Source: Epiperipatus broadwayi (Eukaryota > Onychophora > Udeonychophora > Euonychophora > Peripatidae). Taken from it: a stretch of 64,000 bases of DNA. The translations under genes were made by a program, and so were the position numbers. How positions within the stretch are numbered: position 1 is the stretch's first letter; the number at the start of each line of letters is the position of its first letter. This document shows positions 48,761 through 57,969 of this stretch, piece after piece. Location: positions 2,480,001 through 2,544,000 of the forward strand of contig JAQFVV010012529.1 of assembly GCA_028023455.1 (NCBI GenBank), written 5' to 3'. The notes beneath the pieces are model-generated. The model had not been told where the DNA came from, searched no databases, and was given only the letters and a program-made list of their open reading frames with translations.

Positions 48761-48913
48761 CTTTTTCTAATGTTAACAGATCCTTTGTTTCACTAATGGT
48801 TGGCTATTACCATTTTTGATTTTTTCGTAAGCAGTTTATACAATGGTTGAGCCACATATGCCTTTCCTGTAAGAAAAATTTCAAAGTTCCAGAAATACCT
48901 GAAAGTATATTTT

Positions 48914-49231
48914 TCAGTTTAAGGACATTTTAACTTTATAAGACACAGCAGGTTTCCCTTCATGTGATATCATGTGGCCTAGAAATTTTAATGTTTTAGT
49001 ATTCCAGATACATTTATCTGTGTTCCTTGTTGTAATATGTGCTTCTAGCTTCATACATATTTTAATTATTTCTCTCAATATTTGTGTTTTCTGAGTAAAC
49101 AGCATCAATACATTATCAAAATAAGGGATTACATCCTCTAGTTGCTTTAAATTCATTTCTTTCAATTCATTGTCCCTTTTTTGTTTTGTTTTTTCAAATT
49201 TTGGTTGCATTTCTTCAAATTTGAAATGCAT
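48914..49231 (-). pseudogene. RT fragment of gypsy element 3
   Basis: The frame contains LEDVIPYFDNVLMLF, where YFDN replaces YxDD, then KCIWNTKTLKFLGHMISHEG, the fingers-palm to connection motif of Ty3/gypsy RT. The first 30 residues are charged and coiled-coil-like and do not match RT, so the fragment is probably joined to foreign or slipped sequence. Further down (about 48880-48800) AYVAQPLYKLLTKKSK continues the thumb region. Confidence 0.82.
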
Positions 49232-49239
49232 TTTTTAAA

Positions 49240-50255
49240 ATTCATTCTCTTTTTTATTGTTTTTCTAAATTCTTGACACTGGGAAAGGATACTGGTGATC
49301 CCTAAATTTTTAAATGCATTCATTTGGTAACTCCTGTCCCAAGTCCAATTTCAAAGCAAATTATTATTTGATTGTACTTTCTTGTACAAAATAATAACTA
49401 AGAATTCTCAAATTGCTAAATCTGTTCCACAATTCTATTTTACAATGGATCTGTATCATTAATTAGAAAGATGATTCATAATTTGAAAATATTCTGATTG
49501 CTGGAATCTATACTATATTAATCAGCTGGCAACAATAAGATGAAAAAAAAAAATTTACGAGAGAATGAGATGAAGGGCACTGTCAGTAATTGAAAATATT
49601 GTCTATTGGAAACAATATATACCCTTTGATAGACCACATTTCCACAAAATTATATGAGATAATCTTTTTTAAGGCATTGCTTATTGGTTATTTACAGTTA
49701 ATGTTTAAAGCTGAAGATCATTCTACCATCCACCAATTGTAGATATTGGCAATAATATGAGTTAATCATATGACATCTTTTATATATCTTATTATATGCA
49801 CAGTTAATTACTAATTATTGATTTAATTTTTTTTTGGATAATTTATCCATTCTACTCCATAACTGATATCTTTCATTTGGATAATCATTGTTTTCTGCAG
49901 TCAATGGCAAACAAATATAACCATTTATTAAGATGATATTTGACTAAGTCTCTCAAGATTCTTCCAATTCTTCATCTTTGTATAGATTATTACCAAATTT
50001 ATCAAATTCAATTTTTCATTATTCACCTTAACATGCTACCAAATGTTTTTACAGTTAAACCAATGAAGTTAAAATTCTTTGAAATTAATAAAATGCATAA
50101 ATTATTTTATAATTAATTAATGATTTCCTTTAAGAAATATCATGGCTATACTTTCCATTAGAGCTTACTTTTTTATATTTAGCAATGTATTCAGTAAATT
50201 ATTGATAGAATCCTGCTGTTTGTACACAACATCATTAGGTATTTTTTTTATAATG
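49240..50255. other. AT-rich non-coding stretch
   Basis: It lies between gypsy element 3 and the PLE. No domain is recognised in either strand. Confidence 0.45.
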
Positions 50256-50879
50256 ATGCAAGTACAATTCTTAAGGAATTATGTATATATGTGTCATTTT
50301 GAAAAAGAATTTTTTAATAATAGAAAAAATAAGCCAATTTTTTATAATAGATATGTAGATGATTATTTTTTGATTTTTAATGGGAATGTTAGAACAGCAA
50401 ATAATTTTTTGGGGCATATAAATACAAAAAATGATAAAATAAAGTTTACGATGGAAAAAGAAAATAACAATGTAATTGATTATATGGATATAAGAATTTT
50501 TAAAAAATTTGGAATGGATGGAATAATTTATATTGATACAACAGTATTTAGAAAAAATACATATTTTAAATTAACTAATAATTGGTACTCTGATATTGAA
50601 AAGCATTGTAAGCTTAATATTTTTAAAAATAAGATTATTAGGGCTATTAAGGTGTGTTCAAATGAAATGTTTTTTAAAAATGAAATAAATAATATTAGGG
50701 AGGAATGTATTAAAAATGATTATCCTAAATATATTGTAAAAAGATTGATATCTAATTATAATATTGAAAATATAAAAAGAAAAATTGAATTGAATAAAAA
50801 TGGGGAAAATAAGAAAATAATTTATATAGGATTTAATGTATCAAAGTATTTATTTTTTAAAATTAAGAAATTTTTTTAG
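50142..50879 (+). pseudogene. PLE reverse transcriptase, C-terminal half
   Basis: The 245-codon frame holds CHFEKEFF, then YNRYVDDYFLIFNG (intact YVDD), then KIKFTMEKENNNVIDYMDIR and YIDTTVFRKNTYFKLTNN. PLE RTs have YVDD, then IKFTxExE, then FLDxxI and a VYRKPT-like block. The first 40 or so residues do not match and probably predate the true element start. Upstream RT blocks are absent. This is the only RT in the window that keeps both catalytic aspartates. The frame ends near 50879; the endonuclease part continues in another frame, so it is a frameshifted pseudogene. Confidence 0.88.
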
Positions 50880-50889
50880 GTATTTTAAT

Positions 50890-51036
50890 AGCAGATATAA
50901 TACATTAATTTGCCTGGTTTATAAAAGGAAACAGTGTTTGGGTGACTTAATAAATGATTATGATAAGATTGATATTTTAAAATGTATGAATTCGGTATAT
51001 ATAATTAAATGTATGGATTGTTATAAAAGTAATGTA
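50890..51036 (+). pseudogene. PLE GIY-YIG endonuclease, first part
   Basis: The frame reads CLVYKRKQCLGDL, then MNSVYIIKCMDCYKSN, where SVYIIKC corresponds to the GIY (GVYKIxC) half of the motif with its cysteine pair. It is interrupted at 51036 by the inserted inverted repeat and resumes at about 51862. Confidence 0.8.
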
Positions 51037-51198
51037 TCATATATTATAACATAGCAAACGTACATTCACTTTTTCTTTTAAAATATATATGTTCTATAAT
51101 AATATCAACAAATCAAAAATCCTTCTCCTTTTTCTTTTCAAAAACTTTATTTTTTATATCAATACTGAACATTTATATATGTTTATATAATACAAAAC

Positions 51199-51245
51199 TC
51201 CAACATTTCAACTGTTTTTTATCTCCATACAGTCATTTTCAAGGA
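51199..51245 (-). ncRNA. Degenerate hammerhead-like motif of the left PLE arm
   Basis: On the minus strand: TCC, TTGAAAATGA, CTGT...ACAG stem, TT, GAAATGTTGGA. It resembles the PLE hammerhead layout with a minimal stem III, but the CTGANGA core is altered by insertion. Confidence 0.35.
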
Positions 51246-51715
51246 TCTGTAACAATAATATGAAATACATATTTATATATAAACTTCAGTTACATAAATA
51301 ACTTCATTTTACATTAACATAAACAGTAACAAACATATTAAACATATATAATTACATTTTACTTACACCTCTCTCCCTCTGCTATATTTTTATTCTTTCT
51401 TTTACATTATTTAATTACAAATCTGTCTTAAAATCATCCAAGAAACTTTTTATACATACATATATAATTAAATTTTATTTGAAATTAGGATTGGATTTTA
51501 AATTTGTATAAAAAGTTTCTTGGATGATTTTAAGACAGATTTCTAATTAAATAATGTAAAAGAAAGAGTAAAAATATAGCAGTGGGAGAGAAGTGTAAGT
51601 AAAATTTAATTATATATGTTTAATATGTTTGTTACTGCTTATGTTAATGTAAAATGAAGGTATTTATGTAATTGAAGTTTATTTATAAATATGTATTTCA
51701 TATTATTATTACAGA

Positions 51716-51762
51716 TCCTTGAAAATGATTGTATTGGAGATAAAAACAGTTGAAACGTTGGA
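51716..51762 (+). ncRNA. Degenerate hammerhead-like motif of the right PLE arm
   Basis: TCC and GGA can form stem I. TTGAAAATGA replaces CTGANGA, TTGT/ACAG forms stem II, and GAAACGT gives the minimal ACGT stem III of PLE hammerheads followed by an allowed cleavage residue T. Two nucleotides separate stem II from GAAA. Confidence 0.4.
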
Positions 51763-51869
51763 GTTTTGTATTATATAATCATATATATATATGTTCAGTA
51801 TTGATATAAAAAATAAAGTTTTTGAAAAGAAAAAGGAGAAGGATTTTTGATTAGTTGATATTAAAAGTA

Positions 51870-52015
51870 ATGTAGTATGACTTATATAGGAACAAGTAAG
51901 AATAAATTAAAGACTAGATTAAGACAGCATTTATATGATAAAAAAAATCTGCTATATATATATTCATAAAAAGGAATTTAAACATGAAAATTTTGATATA
52001 AGGCCATTGGAATGT
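51870..52015 (+). pseudogene. PLE GIY-YIG endonuclease, middle part
   Basis: It resumes with CSMTYIGTSKNKLKTRLRQH, where TYIG is the YIG half and the Arg-rich R-x-R-Q-H is the conserved arginine helix, then LYDKK and, after a small shift, KKEFKHENFDIRPLE up to the SINE insertion. Confidence 0.85.
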
Positions 52016-52128
52016 CTTGCATTGGTGGTCGAGAGGTCAGCGCGACTGCCTTGCACTTGCAGGCAGTTGTCCGGGTTGTGGGTTCGCGTCCCGGCCGATG
52101 CTCTGACACTTAAAAAAAAAAAAAGGTA
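52016..52128 (+). mobile_element. tRNA-derived SINE with poly(A) and 10-bp target duplication
   Basis: ATTGGAATGT occurs on both sides (52006-52015 and 52129-52138). The insert has an A box (TGGTCGAGAGG, 52026-52036), an anticodon-arm-like stem ACTGCC/GGCAGT, a B box (GTGGGTTCGCGTCCC, 52078-52092) and an A13 tail. The perfect duplication and intact boxes indicate a young copy. It is not a tRNA gene, because it has a poly(A) tail and lacks a paired acceptor stem. Confidence 0.93.
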
Positions 52129-52138
52129 ATTGGAATGT

Positions 52139-52255
52139 GTTAAAAAATTTAAAGAGAGAATAAAAAAAGAGGAAGCATATATTGATCAGTATAAACCAGT
52201 ATTAAATAGAATGTTAATAAATAAAGATAAAAAAAATAAGATAATATAGGAATAA
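52139..52255 (+). pseudogene. PLE GIY-YIG endonuclease, C-terminal end
   Basis: After the SINE the frame continues VKKFKERIKKEEAYIDQYK then PVLNRMLINKDKKN. Removing the SINE and one duplication copy restores continuity with the part before it, showing the insertion came after the PLE. The end of the product is a poorly conserved basic tail. Confidence 0.82.
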
Positions 52256-52512
52256 AAAGGGTATTAAAAGGAATGTTAATGGGTAAAGTTTTAGAGAATA
52301 GATAATAAAATTATATAAGAAGAATATTAAATTATAAAGGTATTTTAAAAGAAATAGTTAAATATAGGGAAGGAGGTAAATAATTATATTGGTAGATGTA
52401 ATAATATTGTGGTTTTATTTGAATATTATATATATATATATATTTGTGATGTATTAATATTTTATTTATTTATGTTATTATTTTTATGTTTTTTATTTTT
52501 TATTTAAGGAAA

Positions 52513-52548
52513 TTTGATAATGACTACAGAGTGTAGTTGAAACGTTGT
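52513..52548 (+). ncRNA. Degenerate hammerhead-like motif at the PLE 3' end
   Basis: TTGATAATGA, stem CTACA-GAG-TGTAG (52524-52536, perfect 5 bp), TT, GAAACGTTG. The layout equals the arms at 51199-51245 and 51716-51762, but the stem sequence differs while pairing is kept. Confidence 0.45.
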
Positions 52549-52620
52549 ATAGAGTAAAAATAAAATTATAGTTTGAATAAACAAGTTTTAAAAAGAAAAA
52601 GGAGGAATCTTGATTTTATA

Positions 52621-53947
52621 TATTTACTTTATTTTGAATTATTGTGGGAAGTTGTTCTGTAACATTCTGAGCTAATTTATGTTGCTTATTACTTATAACT
52701 CTTCTTGAAAGAGATAATTGTTTATATTAGTCAACTTTCTCCTGATCTAAATATCCTACTGATTCAATAATGCATTTTTTTTATCATTTCTACATCACTA
52801 AATGGGGGTCCCCTCCTCCCAAGTACATATGCTATTTTGTATATAAAATCAGTTGTGAAGTTCTTGATTAATAAAAGCACTAAAAGCTTTTTCCTAGTGT
52901 CCCTTTTCTTTCTTCATTTTTTGAAGTGCAGATTTGCAGGCTTCTTATAGTTTCACATATTTGTGACCTTATGAGATTCATAATGTTGATTTGCATTGTA
53001 CTTTTTTTATGTCATTAATACAGTATTATGTAACAAGCAAATCATTTTATTTTTCACAGAAATAAAAAAATATTGTAACTTCTAATCTTTAGTAAATTGT
53101 TCTGTTTTCTTCATTCAACTTTCTTTTAATTTTTTTGGATAGATAGGTGATGTAAAATTTACAATAAAATTTAACACTAAAATTAAATATTAATTAAATT
53201 TAATTTTTTACTTGAAAATACATCAATATTATTCTGTACAATTAAAAAGCAAGAACTTCTAAGCACTCTGGCGAAAAATTTATCAAAAGAACTGAAAAGG
53301 AAAATGTAAATAGCAAAACAAAACAGGGATCAAATATCAAGCAGATAAGAAAAATGTTCTCCAAAAAATAATGTTTGCATCCTATATATTAAAGTGAAAT
53401 AGAAACTAAATATGGATACCCTGGCCTCATGGTATAAATATTACAACTAATCATTATCAGGCAAAGTTTTACATTTAAATACTGTACAAGGTCCAAATTG
53501 TTGAGCTGGCATACTACTGCTGGTCTTGTATAACTACATATCAGAAATTTTGAGAGATATTTATTTAAAAACAATGCTGGAGATTGAACTGGTGGTAAAT
53601 CTATCACAATAGACCTGTTTACATTTATATTTACAATCTGCTCTGAATGCTCTTCGATAAAATTTACTTTTTTAACTAAGCAATTTTTATAATGGGAAAT
53701 GATTATTAGACATTATAAAAAAATTATGTTTAAATTCTTAGTGAAAACATATAATAAACATAAACTAATTAGCTGCATTGAGCCAGCTTTCGGCAAAAAG
53801 TATTACATAGTTTTATGAAAACAGTTATTATTTTGAGAATTAAATTAATTTTTAAAACTTTTTTGATTGAAGATCTGATTAATAATGTCTACAAATCTAA
53901 AAAGCATTTTTTTGTTTTTTTTTTTTTAAAAAAAGGTGACTCTATAT
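52621..53947. other. AT-rich non-coding stretch
   Basis: No gene is supported between the PLE and the hAT element. Confidence 0.5.
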
Positions 53948-56512
53948 CAGAGGTGGCAACAGTGGCCTGCGGGCACATCAGGCCCGTGTCGATGTTGAAT
54001 CTGGTCCACCCCGTAAATGCCTAAATATAGAACATACCTGACTACACTTGCTGTAAACTGCAATCTCTAGGACTCACTCACATGTTCATATAACATTAAC
54101 TTTATCTTAATGCCATGAAAAATATAAAATATTAATTATAAAAATTAAAATTTTATTATAATTTGCATATATTTAATCATAACTTCTGAAATAACAATTT
54201 TATATTACAAAATATAAAAATATGGGAGGAATCAAGTCGCAAATAACATTAATTTCTGCTTTTAAAGAATACTGTATATTCTACGCAGCATCAGAGTATT
54301 ATTTCCTAATTATTATTGTAGCATCAATCAAACAAAGTTCTTTGGGGTTTAACTTCTTATTGAAGAAAGTGATATTGGTGCATGATATTTTATAAATAAG
54401 TTTATGCCTTTTCTAATTATTACAATTTTTAATTTAATATAATTTATAGCTTATAAAATAATCCAATTAAAAAAAGGAAAAATTGATGCTGAATGCCTCA
54501 TTTTCAATGATAATTGGACATTCAGATATTTATTTGCAAATATGGATGATAAAGTTGTTTGTTTGGTTTGAAATGAAACTCATTTTAAAAGAATATAATC
54601 TAAAAAGGCATTTTTTAACAAAACATTTCATAAAACATAAATTATTTTCTCCAGAACAAATGAAAATTGAAGCAGAAAAATTAAAATGTGGTTTGCATAA
54701 GCAAAAAATACTTTAAAAATTTTTTAAAAACAAAAAAAGGGTTAAAAAAAATTTTTTTTTTGTTGCACATAAGGTTGCAAAACAATGTAAATCATCTTCT
54801 GCTGGGGAATTTATGAAAGAATGTTTGATAGATATTGCTGAATTATTATGTCCTGATAAAAAACTGATGTTAAAAAAAATTTCTCTGTTTCAAAGAACTC
54901 TTGTGAGATAAATTGATAATATTTCAAATAACTTATGTGATAAAATTAAAATTAAAACTAGAAGATTGTATTTACCATGCACTGGCTTTAGATGAGTCAT
55001 GTGACATTACCGATATGAGCCAACTTTTAATTTTTATTCAAGGTATAAATCATAGGTGAAATTGCAGAGGAATTATTTTCTGCATATCCTATGAAAGAGC
55101 CAATGACTGTTGAAGATTTTTTTATAGCTCTTCAAGAAACTTTGCAAAAACATAATGTAAAATGGGACAAAATTGTCAACATCACAACTGATGGTGTCCT
55201 ATTTTGACAGGGAAAATTCATTGGATTATTAAAAAGAATAAGCGACAAAATAAATCATACTCCAGGAAAAGAAATAATTTTCTTACATTGTATAATTCAT
55301 CCAGAAACCCTCTGTAAAACAGTTCTATAACTGAAGCATGTTATATCAGTTGTGACATAAGTAGTTAATTTTATTCATGGAAGAGCTTTAAAGCACTGGC
55401 AATTCATAACATTGTTGAAAGAAATTTAATTGATTTTACTGATATTCTTTACCACAGGAATATAAGATGGCTTAGTCTTGCAAAGTGTTAAAATGATCTC
55501 ATGATTTGTTAAATGAAATTGTTAGCTTCATAAATGCTAAGGACTAATGGAATGAATTTTGTGAATTAAAAGATGAACAATGGCTGAACAACTTTTTCTT
55601 TTCTGTTGATATGTTTTCGCATCAAAATGAAATAAATTTATTATTACAAGGGAAAGGACTATTTATTTTTGATATGTGTATAAATGTCACATCGTTTATG
55701 AGAACCCAAGATATTTTTGTAACAATTTCAAAATAAACAGTTAACTCACTTTCCAGTCTTACAAAAAAGAAAAAAAAAACGTGAAATGTGCTGCTTTTAA
55801 AAAATATGAGGCTATAATAAGTGACTTATTTAATGAATTTACAAGAAGATTTGATGATTTTTAGAAAATGTCTAAAGATCTATCTTTAGTAAGCCTACCA
55901 TTTAATTTTAATGTCAATTATGCTTTACCTTGTATTTAGTTGGAAGTGATGAATTTACAGCCAAATTTAATATTACAGAATCAATTGGTTGAAAAAACAA
56001 TAACGGACTTTTATGCCTTGTTAAATCCAGAAATATTTAAAAATATTCTAGATAATGCACAGAAATATTTGACATTTTTTGGATTGACATACCTATGCAA
56101 AACTCCATTTTCTTTATTGAAAAATGCAAAGAGAAAATTAGATCATGAATAATGGATGAAAATTTACGAGTTCTATGAATAGCCACTAGTGAATTGAATC
56201 CCAGTTTTGATGAAATCATAAATCAGGAATATTCCAAATTTAATCCCTCACATTAAAGTTTTTGTTTTCTGCATTTACTTTTTTATCATAATAATAAAAA
56301 TGTTCCAAATTGTTTTTATCTGTACCTATCTATAATTGATTCCTATTTAAGTCATTAAATATTGTATTTACTTTTTTAAAAAATACATTGATAATTAATA
56401 TTTTTTAGGTTCTGTTTTTTTTTTTTTTGTTAAATTATTCAATCTATTCCGGCCCACATTATGATACAGAAATTTTATTTGGCCCACTGATGAAAAAAGT
56501 TGCTAATCCCTG
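53948..56512 (+). mobile_element. hAT DNA transposon (GTF2IRD2/ZBED-like), complete ends, dead transposase
   Basis: The left end CAGAGGTGGCAAC and the reverse complement of the right end CAGGGATTAGCAAC form short TIRs. Flanks CTCTATAT (53940-53947 and 56513-56520) are a perfect 8-bp target duplication, the hAT hallmark. Subterminal GGCCTGCGGGC and GGCCCAC phrases are also usual for this group. The 2565-bp body encodes a broken transposase on the plus strand. Confidence 0.95.
54540..56230 (+). pseudogene. hAT transposase remnant (BED finger, catalytic core, dimerisation region)
   Basis: In order: KEYNLKRHFLTKH (about 54570-54630), the His half of a BED zinc finger; AGEFMKECLIDIAELLCPDK (about 54800-54860); ALDESCDITDMSQLLIFIQG (about 54980-55045), the first catalytic Asp region; EELFSAYPMKEPMTVEDFF then ITTDGVLF (about 55070-55205), the second catalytic region; HCIIHPETLCK (about 55290); and FFGLTYLCKTPFSLLKNAKR (about 56080-56140), the hAT C-terminal dimerisation motif. 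These blocks match the GTF2IRD2/EPM2AIP1/ZBED5-like family derived from hAT elements. At least six stops and several frame changes interrupt it, so it is a pseudogene. The longest intact piece is 55940-56152. Confidence 0.93.
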
Positions 56513-56520
56513 CTCTATAT

Positions 56521-57655
56521 CATACATTTTGTAGATTAAATCTAACATAATATTCTCATTCTTTCGACATTTATCCAAGATCCAGAATTCATCTTTCTTG
56601 GTTCTTCAAAGTCTGTGCAAAAGACTATTAAAGAAAAAAAATAATGTTTGGTAATTGTTATAGTTTTTCATTAACATTATTTTTAGTTTTATATTTTCAT
56701 TTTTTGAATGATACAAATTTGGGAAAAAATATTTGGAATTAGATTTGATTCACTTATAAAGCTAATTTTGTAAAAAGCTAGAATTTTGATCATAGAGTTT
56801 CAAAGCATTTATGACTAAATAGAAGTGTAAAATGATTTTTTTTTAAAAAAAAGAAAACAAACTCCATTTATATATTTGTATTTTGTATACTTTTGTCTTT
56901 CCTAATATCAATTATAGCAAATCTTTTTTTATTGAATATAAATAAATATTCTGTTGTGAAATTAACTTCTACATTTAAGTTTATATGATTGAAGTAATAG
57001 GTTGATCTGGAGTACTGTTATCAAAGTCATCAAATTTTATATGTTTTAGATGTTGGATTTGTGAAACTTTATTTTCTTAGTGTCTGGTAATATTTTTATT
57101 TTGTCGTTTTTTTAAAGTTATTTAGAAAATGTAATTTAGTAAATTTTATGGTTTTTTTCTTTCATTTTTGCTTTTTAATTTTTTTTAAGACTTTTAAACT
57201 GGACTGGATTTTCTATATGCACATAGATAAAACTCTCCATACAGTAGCATAAAGAATGGTGATCATATGATGTTTAATGGTTTTATTATCTATATGGTTT
57301 TTTATTATCATTATGATTATTTTCAATATTTCTTTTAACTGAGCATTGCTTACCTTTTTAGGCTTTTTTTTTTAGCTTGCATTTTTAATAAAAATTGATT
57401 GTATATGATGACTTCATTTATTTATTTTCATTAGCATCCCCCCCCCCCCCCTTGCTATTAGTTGATGAATTTCTCCAGTTTGGATTATTATTATTATTAT
57501 TATTATTATTTTGATATTTATACTTTCCAATATTTGAAAAATTTCATGATTTAAACTTACTTTTGAATTGTTTTTTTTTTTTTTTTGTCTTTGCAGAAAA
57601 GTTCAGTACATTCTCAGAGCATGTATATATAAAATCATTGTAGGACAAAGGCCTT
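56521..57655. other. AT-rich stretch with low-complexity tracts
   Basis: It contains a C14 run (57438-57451), a (TAT)n run (57485-57510) and T-rich tracts. A phrase at 57226-57275 is a rearranged relative of the repeat at 47015-47350. No coding sequence. Confidence 0.5.
57438..57510. repeat. Poly(C) tract and TAT microsatellite
   Basis: C14 at 57438-57451 and a run of TAT units at 57485-57510. Confidence 0.9.
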
Positions 57656-57664
57656 TCTAGTATT

Positions 57665-57965
57665 TTGTACAAGAAGAGTTGGAGTGTGGAGTAGATTGAA
57701 GCCTGTCCATTAAAGTATGATGATTGGCTATCTTAATATATATCTGAGCACTTAATAGCATATATGTGTAGAGATGGTAATCTGGACCAACTGATGATTG
57801 CTGGTTTAGCATGAAATATGTATATTGGTGATTATTTATCTTTTCGACATATATGTGTTCTAGTGTATCAGTGTTATGAGATAGAGTGGAGAGTGGTGGG
57901 TCATGTGAAAGTCTGTGCTCATATACCCTATATATTACACATATAGACACAGGTATACAATAAGC
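57665..57965 (+). mobile_element. Hammerhead-bearing repeat, copy C
   Basis: On the plus strand this follows copy B closely: TTGAAGCCTGTCCATTAAAG, then GATTGGCTATCTTAATATA, the hammerhead core (57778-57834), and GTGGGTCATGTGAAAGTCTG. The B-box position here reads GTGCTCATATACCC and is lost. The first part of the unit (equivalent to 21851-22010) is missing. It lies over 35 kb from the A/B pair, so this is a dispersed family. Confidence 0.85.
57778..57834 (+). ncRNA. Type I hammerhead ribozyme, copy C
   Basis: Outer stem I TAATC (57778-57782) pairs with GATTA (57830-57834) and inner ACCAA (57786-57790) with TTGGT (57825-57829); the bulge is TGG. CTGATGA lies at 57791-57797, stem II is TGCT/AGCA, GAAA at 57813-57816, stem III ATATGTAT, and cleavage residue A at 57824. 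Positions 10.1 and 11.1 are U and U. Pairings are kept although loops and bulges changed. Confidence 0.82.
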
Positions 57966-57969
57966 CTGT

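Larger units (their letters stand above)
47500..49230 (-). mobile_element. Ty3/gypsy retrotransposon 3, decayed pol
   Basis: On the minus strand, RT (about 49140-48940), RNase H (about 48700-48480) and integrase (about 48085-47550) are recognisable in order. The wording of the blocks is like the group often annotated as K02A2.6-like polyproteins, a different lineage from elements 1 and 2. Many stops and frameshifts break it, and the RT N-terminal half and gag are missing. No LTR pair is identified. Confidence 0.85.
51037..51861. mobile_element. 825-bp insertion with inverted PLE-end arms, 13-bp target duplication
   Basis: TAAAAGTAATGTA occurs at 51024-51036 and 51862-51874, bounding the insertion. 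Inside, 51100-51454 and 51507-51862 are reverse complements. Each arm carries a stem, GAAACGTTGG (or GAAATGTTGG) and AAAGAAAAAGGAGAAGGAT, the same kind of terminal sequence seen at the end of the host PLE. This suggests an insertion of two PLE 3' ends in opposite orientation. It splits the GIY-YIG domain. Confidence 0.85.
50260..52620 (+). mobile_element. Penelope-like retroelement (PLE), 5'-truncated, twice interrupted
   Basis: RT (from about 50300), a linker and a C-terminal GIY-YIG endonuclease are readable on the plus strand, the order unique to Penelope-like elements. The GIY-YIG part is split by an 825-bp insertion (51037-51861) and by a SINE (52016-52128). The 3' end (about 52510-52620) has a stem followed by GAAACGTTG and a purine-rich AAAGAAAAAGGAGGA phrase, also present at the ends of the inserted segment. 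The 5' RT half is missing. Confidence 0.88.

Noticed and set aside
52016-52128. Possible functional tRNA gene
   Set aside because: Boxes are intact, but a poly(A) tail, a target-site duplication and lack of a paired acceptor stem show it is a SINE.
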